A stretch of 39,058 bases of DNA from an uncultured Myxococcales bacterium (GTDB lineage: Bacteria > Myxococcota_A > UBA9042). Position 1 is the first letter of the stretch. Every line of letters starts with the position of its first letter. A model generated the notes under the pieces. That model made no database searches. It was not told the DNA's origin and saw only the letters and a program-made list of their open reading frames with translations. Both the position numbers and the translations under genes were made by a program. Positions 8,587-17,003 of this stretch are shown piece by piece. The DNA lies in assembly GCA_903919145.1 (NCBI GenBank), contig CAIXGW010000021.1, forward strand, positions 1 to 39,058, given 5' to 3'.

Positions 8587-9795
8587 ATGGCCGCCCCTGC
8601 CCCCTTGCCGCGCCTTGGGATTTTGGTGGACTTGCCGCTGTGGCGCCATGGCGACGGCTGGGCCTCCTCGGATGCTTTCCTGGAGTATCTGCTGGCCTTT
8701 CGCCACGTCTGCTCCAAGGTGGTGCTGATTGCCCGGGTCTTGCCCGGCGGCGACCGGCCGGCGGCCTTTGCCCATGGCCCCGACATTGAGGTAGTGGCGC
8801 TGCCTGCCTACGCTTCTCTGCGTACCCTGCTCACCAGCGAATTGGCCAAGTGGCCTGCCGTCTTGCGCGCCCTTGATGAGGGCCTGAGCCAGGTGGACCT
8901 GCTGTGGCTGAACTTTGCCCACCCGATCAGCTTGGTGGCGCTGCGGCGCGCCGAACGCTTGAATGTGCGCAGTTTTGCGGTGCTGCGAGGCAACTACGTG
9001 CGCGATGCCGCGATCCACGCCCCCAAGGGCACCGCCGCCGCCGCAGCGCTGGCGATGACCGCGCTGATGAGCAGCTTTGCGGCCCTGGCCCGCCGTTCCA
9101 AGGTGCCGTGCCTGGCGATGGCGAGCAGCGAAGTCCAGTGGCTGCGCGACCACGGGTTGACCGCTGAGCTGGTGCCGGTGAGCCTGCTGCCGCGGGCGGT
9201 CCTACTAGAAACAGCCATGCCGCCAGGGGAATTTGACGTCTTGGCGGTAGGCCGCTTTGACCACGTCAAGGGCTTTGACGTGTTGCTGGAGGCGCTGGTT
9301 GACCTCCGCTCGGCCGCTGGCAGCCCGGCGACGCTAGTGATTGTGGGCGACGGCCCTGAGCGCGACCGCCTGCAGGCCAAGGCCGCCGAGCTGAACCTGA
9401 CCGCTCGCGTGCTCTTTGCCGGCCGCCTGCCGCCCGGACCAGAGCTTTGGCATCGCTACCGCAGCTCGCAGGTGGTGGCGATTCCGTCTCGAACAGAGGG
9501 CACGCCGGCGGTTGCCCGCGAGGCCATGGCCCTGGGGGCACCCGTCGTCGCCTCGGCCATCGGTGGTTTGCCCGACCTGTTGGGAGGCCCGGAGCCGCTG
9601 GGCTGGCTGGTTCCTCCCGAGGATCCCGCCGCGCTGCGCCATGCCCTGCAAACGGTCCTTTCTGACGGCCCTGGCGGTCACCACCGCGTCGCCCGGGCCC
9701 AGCAGCTGGCCGCCGCCTGGACGCTGGAAGACAGCGTGGCGGCCGTGGCGCATGCGTGGACCACCTGGGGCCTGACCGGCGTGCCACAAGCCTAA
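8587..9795 (+). CDS. Family 4 (GT-B) glycosyltransferase
   Basis: The 402-residue enzyme has no signal peptide or obvious membrane helix. The C-terminal half carries hallmarks of GT4 retaining transferases: AVGRFDHVKGFDVLLEAL, VIVGDGPERDRLQ, VLFAGRLP, then PSRTEGTPAVAREAMALG with the E-x7-E-type donor-binding element, and VASAIGGLPDLL. It should transfer a sugar from a nucleotide donor to a lipid- or polymer-linked acceptor at the cytoplasmic face. It closes the three-gene polysaccharide operon and is followed by a convergent intergenic region (9796-9966). Confidence 0.9.
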   Translation: MAAPAPLPRLGILVDLPLWRHGDGWASSDAFLEYLLAFRHVCSKVVLIARVLPGGDRPAAFAHGPDIEVVALPAYASLRTLLTSELAKWPAVLRALDEGLSQVDLLWLNFAHPISLVALRRAERLNVRSFAVLRGNYVRDAAIHAPKGTAAAAALAMTALMSSFAALARRSKVPCLAMASSEVQWLRDHGLTAELVPVSLLPRAVLLETAMPPGEFDVLAVGRFDHVKGFDVLLEALVDLRSAAGSPATLVIVGDGPERDRLQAKAAELNLTARVLFAGRLPPGPELWHRYRSSQVVAIPSRTEGTPAVAREAMALGAPVVASAIGGLPDLLGGPEPLGWLVPPEDPAALRHALQTVLSDGPGGHHRVARAQQLAAAWTLEDSVAAVAHAWTTWGLTGVPQA

Positions 9796-9911
9796 GAGTT
9801 TGCTGGGCTATGTCGGACGTGGCTGCCTGGAAACTGCAAGACCAGAAATCGATGGCTCCGCCAGCCACCGAAGCGGCGAGTCGGCTGTAGAGCCGCGAGC
9901 TTGCGACCCAC

Positions 9912-9923
9912 CCAGCCGGCTGG
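9912..9923. other. 12-bp perfect palindrome in a convergent intergenic region
   Basis: CCAGCCGGCTGG is self-complementary and lies between the GT4 stop and the stop of the giant lipoprotein gene. A small hairpin, CGGCT-GTAG-AGCCG at 9882-9895, is just upstream. Neither is followed by a T-run, so bidirectional terminator function is only possible. The rest of the 171-base gap shows nothing I can name. Confidence 0.35.
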
Positions 9924-9966
9924 CCCAGGCGTGTCCTAACAGCACAAATTCTCAGGTCACCGCCGC

Positions 9967-12900
9967 TTAGTTCGGCAGAATCGCCACGCCGGCACAGAAC
10001 CGCGCCAGGGCCATGTCGCGGATGCCGGCAAAGGCGCAGCCATCGGCGCTCTGGCCCGCATAGGCGGCGCCAAAGCCGCCGGGGATGTACACCACGCCGG
10101 TGCCGCGGCTCATGCGGCCGCCGACATCGTCGCCGCTGGTGCCATACGGGTGCAGGCTGATGATGCCGCCGGTCGTCGGCGTCAGCTTGAGGACAAACAG
10201 GTCGCTGCCGCCGTACTGCGAGGTGCTGGCCAGCGTGACCATGTTGCCGGTGGTGCTGCCAGAGACGAACAGGCCGCCGCCTTTGCCGGCCATGTACTGC
10301 AGACCAAAGCCCACGTCGCCGCCGGCGCTGCCGAGCTGGGTGACCCACTTGGGCGCGCCGTTGCTGACCGCGAACGCCGCCACGACCACGTCGCCGCCGT
10401 GGCCCCAGCTGGTGCCGGTGGAGCCCAGGTACTTGGTCCCGACCGGCGTGCCGATGGCCACGCCCTGGGCGTAGCCGGTGACGTAGACGACGCCAAGGTT
10501 GTCCACCGCTACGCCGCCGCCGATGTCAAACGCCAGGCTGCCCCAGTGCTGCAGCCACACGGTCTTGCCGGCGCCGGTGACGCGGTACAGGTACAGGCCG
10601 CCGTTGTCAGCGCCGGTGGTCGTCAGCGCGCCGCTGATGCCCCACTGCGAGCGGCCGTGCACGTAGAAATCGCCAAGGCTGTCAACGACCAAGCTCGAAG
10701 GATTCTTGTTCTGGCTGTCCTCTACATAGGCCCACAGCTGGGCGGGGATGCCGGTGGCCAGGGGCACGGCCAGGACCTGCGGCGAGATCCCGCCGCCGCC
10801 CGAGCTGATGCTGGCCAGCAGCACCAGCAAGCGGTTGTTGAGCTTGTCAAAATCCATGTCGGCCACCGACTCGCTGCGGGTGGTCGAGCCAAAAGTCTTG
10901 ATCTGCAGCTGCTTGCCGGTAGCGTCGTACTTGGCGACAAAGACGTCGCTTTGGCCGGCGGTGGGCAGGGGGCCGGGGCCGGCGCCATCGATGTCGCCCG
11001 CGCTGTGGCCAGCGACCCAGATGAACCCGCTGGCGTCCACAAAGACCGAAGCCGCCGCGTCATTGAGAGAGGTACCAAACTGCTGCACCCACACCACGGC
11101 GCCCTTGCTGTCGAGCTTGGCCAGCACCGCATCGATGGCGCCGGCGTTGGTCTTTCCGGCAAAGGCGCCCTCGGTCGAGCCGACCACGTAGACGTTGCCT
11201 GCGGCGTCCACAGAAGAGTCGCTGGCCGTGTCGAGCTTGGCGGTGCCAAAGTGGCGCACCCAGTCGGAGGCCGGGCACAGGCACTGCGTGCAAGAGTAGT
11301 GGTTAAAGACCAAGCTGTTCGAGCAGGCAGAGGCGGTGCCGGCGCTGTCCACGGCCTTGGCGGATACCGCCATGCAGCTTTGGCTCTTGGCCGTGAAAGG
11401 TACGCTGAACGCAGAGCTGACCACGGTCACGCCGGTAGCGTTCAGCGCGGTGCCGCTGCAGTTGTTGCTTGGGTAAAGGCTTACCAATGTTGAAGTTTCG
11501 CCGCTGCCGACTGCCGCGGTCGCCGTGCTGGTAGACGGTGAAGCGGGGTTGAAGGTCGTGAGCACCGGCGTGCAGCTGGCCTTGAGCTTGCCCGCGCACT
11601 TGCCGGCGTTGCAGATGTCGCCGTCGGTGCAGAGGCTATTGTCCGTGCAGGGGGTGCCAGTGGCCAGCGGCAGGGTGGTGCAGCCCTTGGCCAGCTCGGT
11701 GCACAAAGAGCTGTAGCACTGCGCGGGCTTGCCACATAGGGGCGGCAGGCCACCGCCGCAGCTGCCCAGTGCATCGCACTTCTCGCCCACGGTGCAATAC
11801 AGACCGTCATTGCACACGGTGCCGGCAGCCACCGGAACCTTCTTGCACACCGGCTGGCCAGCATTGTTGGCGCAGATAGCGTTGTTGCACTGGTCTTTGC
11901 TGCCGTTGCAGTCGTAGAACGTCTTGGCGATGCACTTGCCGCCGGCGTCGCAGCTGCTGGCAGTGCTGCACGGATCTGCGTCATCGCACACGGCGCCGCT
12001 TTGGATGGTGAAGACGCACTTGGTGGCTACGCAAGTGTCTACTGTGCAAGGATTGTTGTCATTGCAGGCCGCCGCGGTCTGGCAGCCACACGCCGCGTTC
12101 CACGGGCCGCTGGCGCATTTGCCGGCGCCGTCGCACTTGTCGCCCACGGTACATGCCTGCAAGTCGTCGCAGGCGGTGGTGTTGGGCTGCGGCTTGGGAT
12201 CGCACTGGCCCGTGGCGGGGTTGCAGCTGTTGGTCATGCACGCCGTGGCCTTGCAGGTCACGACCAGCGAGCCCACGCACTTGCCGGCGCCATTGCAGAC
12301 ATCGCTGCCGGTGCACAGGCTGCCGTCGCTGCAGGGCAGGGTATTGTTGACGTTGGCGCAGGCGCCGGTGACTTTGTCGCAGCTGTCGGTGGTGCAGGGG
12401 TTCTTGTCATCGCAGTCTTTGGCGGCGCCCGGCTTGCAGGCCCCTGCCAGGCACAAGTCGCTGGCGGTGCAGGCGTTGTTGTCGGTGCAGGCCAGGGCGT
12501 TGGCGGCGTTGGTGCATGCGCCCGTGACTTTGTCGCAGCTGTCATTGGTGCAGGGGTTGCTGTCATTGCAGGTCTTGGCGGTGCCGGGCTTGCAGGCGCC
12601 GCTGGCGCAGATGTCGCCGGTGGTGCAGGCGTTGCTGTCGGTGCAGGCCAGGGTGTTGTTGGCAAAGGCGCACTTGCCGGTGGTTTTGTCGCAGCTGTCA
12701 TTGGTGCAGGTGTTGTTGTCGTTGCAGATGATCGGGGTGCCCAGCACGCAGGCGCCGGCCTTGCACACGTCACCGGTGGTGCAGGGGTTGCCGTCGTCGC
12801 AGCTCAGCAGCTTGCCGGGTGCGCAGCTGCCGGCAGCGCACAGGTCGCCCACGGTGCAGGCGTCATTGTCGTTGCAGACTGCGGTGTTGTTGGCGGTCTT

Positions 12901-15453
12901 GCAGGTGCCGGTGGCGGCGTCGCAGCTGTCGTCGGTGCATGGATTGGCGTCGTCGCAGACCTTGGCGGCTCCCGGCTTGCAGGTGCCGCCGCCACAGATG
13001 TCGCCCACGGTGCAGCCGTTGTTGTCCGAGCAGGGGCTGGTGTTGGCAGCCACGGCGCACTTGCCGGCGGTGCAGGAATCGGTGGTGCAGGGGTTCTTGT
13101 CGTCGCAGTCCGTGGTCAATTGGCAGTTGCCGCCGCAGCCGACGATCGGAGCATTGACACAAGCGCCAGTGGCCGCCGTGCAGCTGTCTGCTGTGCATGG
13201 GTTTTTGTCGTCACAGACCTTGGCAACGCCGGCCTTGCACACGCCGGCCGCACAGATGTCGCCGGTGGTGCAGGCGTTGCTGTCGCTGCAGACTGCGGTG
13301 TTGTTGCTGACCACGCAGGCGCCAGTCACGGGGTTGCACTTGTCGTCGGTGCAGACCTTGCCGTCATTGCAGACGGTCGCCTTGCCGGATTTGCACAGGC
13401 CCTCAGCGCACAGGTCGCCGGTGGTGCAGGCGTCGCCGTCGCTGCAGGCGTCCGTTGTGTTGGCGCTTAGGCACTTGCCGGTCTTGGGGTCGCAGCTGTC
13501 GCTGGTGCAAGGGTTGTTGTCATTGCACACGGCCAGCGGGCCGGGCTGGCAGGAGCCGGCGGCGCAGGTGTCGCCGATGGTGCAGCCGTTGCCGTCGTCG
13601 CAGCTGACGCTGTTGGGCGCCTGTTCGCAGCCATTGGCAGGGTTGCAGGTGTCCGTGGTGCAGGGGTTTTTGTCGTCGCACACCGTTGGCGCGCCGCCGC
13701 ACTGGCCCTTGGCGCACACGTCTGCACTGGTGCACTTCTGACCATCGTCGCAGGCGGCCGTGTTGGGCAGCACAGAGCACTTGCCGGCCACGCAAGAGTC
13801 ATCGGTGCACGGGTTGCTGTCATTGCAGTCTGCGCTGGAGTTGCAGTTGCCGCCGCAGCCGGTGATGGCGGAGTTGCTGCACACGCCGCTGGCCGGGTCG
13901 CAGGCGTCCAAGGTGCAGGCGTCGCTGTCATCGCAATTGTTGAGAAGTCCGGCGGCGCAATTGCCGTCCTTGCAGCTGTCGTCGGTGGTGCAGGCGTTGC
14001 CGTCTGAACAGCTGCCGGTCAGGTCGGTGGCCGTGCAGCCGCTGGCTGGGTCGCAGGCGTCATTGGTGCAGACCTTGCCGTCGTCGCAGGTCACGGGCGT
14101 GCCAGTGCAGGTGCCGTCGGCGCAGGTGTCGCCGTTGGTGCAGACGGTGCCGTCATTGCACAGCTGGCCATTGCCCTTGTTGCTGAATTGGCACTTGCCG
14201 TCCAGCTGGTTGCACTTGGCGACCTGGCAGTCGTCTGTGCTGACGCACTCTTTGGTCTGGCCGGGCAAGCACTGGCCGGTCTGGCACAGGTCGCCAATGG
14301 TGCAGGGGTTGTCGTCATCGCACGGCGCGCCGTTGTCGTCGCTCTTGACGCAACCCAGCGTCGCATCGCAGGTATTGGCGGTGCAGGGGTTGTTGTCCTC
14401 GCAGCTCTTGGCGGGGCCGGCCACGCAGATGCCCTCTTTGCAGGCGTCGTTCTCTGTGCATGGGTTGCTGTCGGCGTCGCAGCTGCTCTCTACCGCCTTG
14501 TGCTGGCAAGTGATTTTCTTGTCTTCGCCGGGGGCGCACAGGTCCTGCGTGCAGGCGTTGCTGTCATCGCAAGCGGTGTCGTCGGTCTTGCCGTTGCAGT
14601 CGTTGTCCAGGCCGTCGCAGATCTCGGCCGCCGCGGCCGGTGCAGAGCAGGTAGAGAGGCCTTCTTTGGTGCACTTGCGCTGGCCGGGGCAGCCGCCAAC
14701 GGTGGCGCCACTGGCGTCTTTGGCGGGGGCCATGCAGGTGGTAGAGAGCTCGGCGGCCGCTGCTGCAGGCGAGCAAGCGCACGCCGCCATGGCCCCGGCG
14801 TTGTCGGCCTTGGGGGCGCACTGCTTGGCCTTGGTGCCTTCGGTGGTGGCCAATTCCTTGCACTCAAAGCCGGTAGGGCAGCCGGCATCGGCCTCGCAGC
14901 CCACGCCGCAGTAGTTGCCCGCATTGCCGTGGCTGACGCATGCCGCCGGGCCAAGGCCAATCGCCTGGCAGTCCTGCGAGGTCAGGCAGGGATTGCACAA
15001 TTTGCCGGCGCTGGGCACGCAGATGTTGACCACGTCGCCGCCCTGGCCAGGCACCGGGACGCACTGAAAGCCGTCTTGGCAGGTGGTGGTACAGGTCTTG
15101 GCGCACTGCTTGCCTTCGGGAGTTTGGATGCACAGGCCCGAGTCGCAGTCTTTGTTGCCGGCGCAGGTACAGCCGGCCGAGCCGGGGCAGACGCCGCCGT
15201 CGGGACCGGCAATGTCCAGGGCCACTGCGTCAGGGCTGGCGTCCTCTTCTTCGACGGCGTCGCCCACTGCCACGTCAGCAGTCGCCAAGCTGTCGGACGA
15301 CGCCTGCGCGCCCGCCGCCCCCGAGGTGTCATCGCTGCAGCCGGCAGCCGCCCACAAGGCCAACAGCACCAAGGCGACGCGGGCCCAGGCGATTTGGGCC
15401 AAGCCGGGCCGCTGCAAAGCGATCTGTGTGGCACGCCGGATGTTTGGCTTCAT
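9967..15453 (-). CDS. Giant Cys-rich repeat lipoprotein with C-terminal beta-propeller-like repeats
   Basis: The 1828-residue protein starts at the ATG at 15453, preceded by AGGAG. A signal peptide ends in the lipobox ALWAAAGC, giving lipidated C39. An acidic Ala/Asp linker follows. Several Cys-rich modules come next, then CDGLDNDCNGKTDD, a MopE-like putative metal-binding motif near residue 277. From there to about residue 1290 run some 30 or more modules of type C-D-D-x-N-x-C-T-x-x-D-x-C, alternating two forms. An Ig-like segment occupies roughly 1292-1390. The rest has SBBP-like propeller repeats (GNVYVVGSTEGAFAG, VAVDNLGVVYVTGY, GGLFVSGSTTG). It is probably surface-exposed, disulfide-bonded and Ca-binding by analogy. 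Function is unknown; adhesion or scaffolding is a guess. Long open frames on the opposite strand are by-products of its composition. Confidence 0.9.
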   Translation of the reverse strand: MKPNIRRATQIALQRPGLAQIAWARVALVLLALWAAAGCSDDTSGAAGAQASSDSLATADVAVGDAVEEEDASPDAVALDIAGPDGGVCPGSAGCTCAGNKDCDSGLCIQTPEGKQCAKTCTTTCQDGFQCVPVPGQGGDVVNICVPSAGKLCNPCLTSQDCQAIGLGPAACVSHGNAGNYCGVGCEADAGCPTGFECKELATTEGTKAKQCAPKADNAGAMAACACSPAAAAAELSTTCMAPAKDASGATVGGCPGQRKCTKEGLSTCSAPAAAAEICDGLDNDCNGKTDDTACDDSNACTQDLCAPGEDKKITCQHKAVESSCDADSNPCTENDACKEGICVAGPAKSCEDNNPCTANTCDATLGCVKSDDNGAPCDDDNPCTIGDLCQTGQCLPGQTKECVSTDDCQVAKCNQLDGKCQFSNKGNGQLCNDGTVCTNGDTCADGTCTGTPVTCDDGKVCTNDACDPASGCTATDLTGSCSDGNACTTDDSCKDGNCAAGLLNNCDDSDACTLDACDPASGVCSNSAITGCGGNCNSSADCNDSNPCTDDSCVAGKCSVLPNTAACDDGQKCTSADVCAKGQCGGAPTVCDDKNPCTTDTCNPANGCEQAPNSVSCDDGNGCTIGDTCAAGSCQPGPLAVCNDNNPCTSDSCDPKTGKCLSANTTDACSDGDACTTGDLCAEGLCKSGKATVCNDGKVCTDDKCNPVTGACVVSNNTAVCSDSNACTTGDICAAGVCKAGVAKVCDDKNPCTADSCTAATGACVNAPIVGCGGNCQLTTDCDDKNPCTTDSCTAGKCAVAANTSPCSDNNGCTVGDICGGGTCKPGAAKVCDDANPCTDDSCDAATGTCKTANNTAVCNDNDACTVGDLCAAGSCAPGKLLSCDDGNPCTTGDVCKAGACVLGTPIICNDNNTCTNDSCDKTTGKCAFANNTLACTDSNACTTGDICASGACKPGTAKTCNDSNPCTNDSCDKVTGACTNAANALACTDNNACTASDLCLAGACKPGAAKDCDDKNPCTTDSCDKVTGACANVNNTLPCSDGSLCTGSDVCNGAGKCVGSLVVTCKATACMTNSCNPATGQCDPKPQPNTTACDDLQACTVGDKCDGAGKCASGPWNAACGCQTAAACNDNNPCTVDTCVATKCVFTIQSGAVCDDADPCSTASSCDAGGKCIAKTFYDCNGSKDQCNNAICANNAGQPVCKKVPVAAGTVCNDGLYCTVGEKCDALGSCGGGLPPLCGKPAQCYSSLCTELAKGCTTLPLATGTPCTDNSLCTDGDICNAGKCAGKLKASCTPVLTTFNPASPSTSTATAAVGSGETSTLVSLYPSNNCSGTALNATGVTVVSSAFSVPFTAKSQSCMAVSAKAVDSAGTASACSNSLVFNHYSCTQCLCPASDWVRHFGTAKLDTASDSSVDAAGNVYVVGSTEGAFAGKTNAGAIDAVLAKLDSKGAVVWVQQFGTSLNDAAASVFVDASGFIWVAGHSAGDIDGAGPGPLPTAGQSDVFVAKYDATGKQLQIKTFGSTTRSESVADMDFDKLNNRLLVLLASISSGGGGISPQVLAVPLATGIPAQLWAYVEDSQNKNPSSLVVDSLGDFYVHGRSQWGISGALTTTGADNGGLYLYRVTGAGKTVWLQHWGSLAFDIGGGVAVDNLGVVYVTGYAQGVAIGTPVGTKYLGSTGTSWGHGGDVVVAAFAVSNGAPKWVTQLGSAGGDVGFGLQYMAGKGGGLFVSGSTTGNMVTLASTSQYGGSDLFVLKLTPTTGGIISLHPYGTSGDDVGGRMSRGTGVVYIPGGFGAAYAGQSADGCAFAGIRDMALARFCAGVAILPN
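11580..14630 (-). repeat. Coding array of Cys/Asp/Asn modules (lipoprotein 1)
   Basis: About 30 consecutive modules follow C-[DNS]-D-x-[NDG]-x-C-T-x-x-D-x-C. One form, [DN]-x-N-P-C-T-x-D-S-C-D-x(4)-G-x-C, alternates with another, x-x-x-A-C-T-x-G-D-x-C-x(2)-G-x-C. Each pair spans roughly 40 codons. Many pairs are close to identical at the DNA level, which suggests expansion by unequal recombination. The same two module types build the lipoprotein at 24828-28847. Confidence 0.85.
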
Positions 15454-15565
15454 GGGGAACTCCTGCGCTGTGGCTCGGTATGATAACTCTGTGACAGTCT
15501 GAAGGGCCCGCCTGCCGTCGTCAATGTCTGGCGGCTCAGAGTCTGGACGCGTCAGGGCGTGGCCC

Positions 15566-15580
15566 CGGCCCCATGGGCCG
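15566..15580. other. Short GC hairpin in divergent promoter region
   Basis: CGGCCC-CAT-GGGCCG forms a 6-bp stem with a 3-base loop. It lies in the 212-base divergent gap between the giant lipoprotein (start 15453, minus) and the PLD-like gene (start 15666, plus). Both promoters must be in this gap. I could not identify either with confidence. The hairpin may be an operator or chance in GC-rich DNA. Confidence 0.3.
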
Positions 15581-15665
15581 CGACAGGTCGAGCTCCTTGG
15601 CCAATTGCGCTACGCTTGCCCCTGGGCGGGCCCAAGCCGCCCAGTACGCCAATTGTGGGGGCCCG

Positions 15666-16898
15666 ATGTCGATTGCACTGATCCGCTGGTCATGGTTACA
15701 GATTGTCGCCACCTGCTTGCTGGGCTGGCTGCCCGCCATCGCCGCCGCCGAGCCGCCGCGCTTTGAGTTGATCTACACCCAGCCCGCCGACACCGAATTG
15801 GCCCAGCCCCTACGCGCCCCCGCCCCGCTGTGGGCGGCCGCGTTTGAGGGCGCCAGCCAGTCGATCGCCATCGAGCAGTTCTACCTTGCTGAACAAACTG
15901 GTGAAGCGCTGGACGCCGTGCTGGCAGCGCTGGAGAAGGCCGCCAGGCGCGGAGTGGCAGTGCGGGTCCTGGTAGACAGCAAGATGAAAAAGCAGAGCCA
16001 GCCGACGCTGGACCGCCTGGCGCCCTGGCCCAACACCGAGGTGCGGGTACTGGACTGGTCCAAGCTGCCCACCGCCAACAGCCGTCTGCCCGGCGGGATC
16101 ATCCACGCCAAGTTCTGGATTGTTGACGGCAAGCTGGGCTATTTGGGCAGTCAGAACTTTGACTGGCGGTCGCTGTCGCACATCCACGAGCTGGGGGTAC
16201 TGATCCGCGACAACGCCCTGTCTGCGCAGCTTTTGGCGATCTTTGAGCTGGACTGGAGCGCCGCCGGCCTGCAAGCCAAGGGCCAGCCAGCGCCGCCAAC
16301 GCAACCCAGCGTGCGCCAAATGGCTGACCGCAGCCAAAGCGGCTACCTGGTGGCCAGCCCCCCAGAGAGGCTGCCGGCGCAGGTGGGCTGCAGTGAAGAC
16401 GAGCTGGTCCACCTGATTGGCCAGGCGACCAAGCGCTTGCAGATCCAAGTCATGAAGTACGAGCCGTTGGACCACCACAAGCACTACTACGCGCCCATCG
16501 AGCAAGCCCTGCGCTCCGCGGCGGCGCGGGGCGTGCAGATCGAGCTGCTGGTCAGCGCCTGGAACAGCGATGCCCCGGGGATTCGCTGGCTGCAGAGCCT
16601 GTCTCTGGTGCCGGGGATCGCCGTCAAGATGGCCACGCTGCCCCAGGCCAAGCGCGGCTACATCGCGTTTGCGCGGGTGATTCATAGCAAGTACATGGTG
16701 GTCGATGACGCGGTGCTGTGGATCGGCACCAGCAATTGGCAGGGCGGCTACCTGGACGAGTCGCGCAACGTCGAGCTGGTGGTGCGGTCAGCAGAATTGT
16801 CGGCCCAGGCCAGCGCCCTGCACGCCCAGCTGTGGGCCAGCCCCTACTCCAAGCCGCTGGACCCCGTGCGCGCCTATCCGCGGGTCAAGCGCGACTGA
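15666..16898 (+). CDS. Exported phospholipase-D-fold protein, PLD3/PLD4-like
   Basis: I start this at the ATG at 15666, after GTGGGGG, because translation there opens with a signal peptide (MSIALIRWSWLQIVATCLLG, AIAAA cleavage). That gives 410 residues. Two HKD catalytic motifs are present: HAKFWIVD (H147, K149, D154) followed by GSQNFDWRSLSHIHELGV, and HSKYMVVD (H340, K342, D347) followed by GTSNWQGGY. The surroundings (LLVSAWNS, FARVIHSKYM, SPYSKPLD) recall animal PLD3/PLD4 and poxvirus K4-type proteins more than cardiolipin synthases or bacterial Nuc. Known PLD3/PLD4 are 5' exonucleases, so extracytoplasmic nuclease activity is plausible; lipid hydrolysis is the alternative. The family resemblance comes from memory and needs a search. 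Confidence 0.85.
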   Translation: MSIALIRWSWLQIVATCLLGWLPAIAAAEPPRFELIYTQPADTELAQPLRAPAPLWAAAFEGASQSIAIEQFYLAEQTGEALDAVLAALEKAARRGVAVRVLVDSKMKKQSQPTLDRLAPWPNTEVRVLDWSKLPTANSRLPGGIIHAKFWIVDGKLGYLGSQNFDWRSLSHIHELGVLIRDNALSAQLLAIFELDWSAAGLQAKGQPAPPTQPSVRQMADRSQSGYLVASPPERLPAQVGCSEDELVHLIGQATKRLQIQVMKYEPLDHHKHYYAPIEQALRSAAARGVQIELLVSAWNSDAPGIRWLQSLSLVPGIAVKMATLPQAKRGYIAFARVIHSKYMVVDDAVLWIGTSNWQGGYLDESRNVELVVRSAELSAQASALHAQLWASPYSKPLDPVRAYPRVKRD

Positions 16899-17003
16899 CA
16901 GCTGCTGCCAAAGCCTGCCATGCCTCACGGTGGCGAAGCCGGCGCAAGTCGATTCCATCGCTGTGCACGCTTGGCAGCAGGTTCAGCCACGCCTGCCCCA
17001 GGC

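Noticed and set aside
11580..14630. Regularly spaced near-identical segments that could suggest a CRISPR array
   Set aside because: The periodicity is in frame with Cys modules, units are about 120 bases without unique spacers, and no cas gene is present.
11924..15483. Long plus-strand open frames (11924-13741, 12001-13470, 13760-14914, 14188-15483) opposite the giant lipoprotein
   Set aside because: They mirror the Cys-repeat gene: repeated GC-rich codons keep the opposite strand open. Translations are Ala/Val/Gln/Leu-rich repeats without a domain, and the minus frame has a lipobox, a ribosome-binding site and clear modules.
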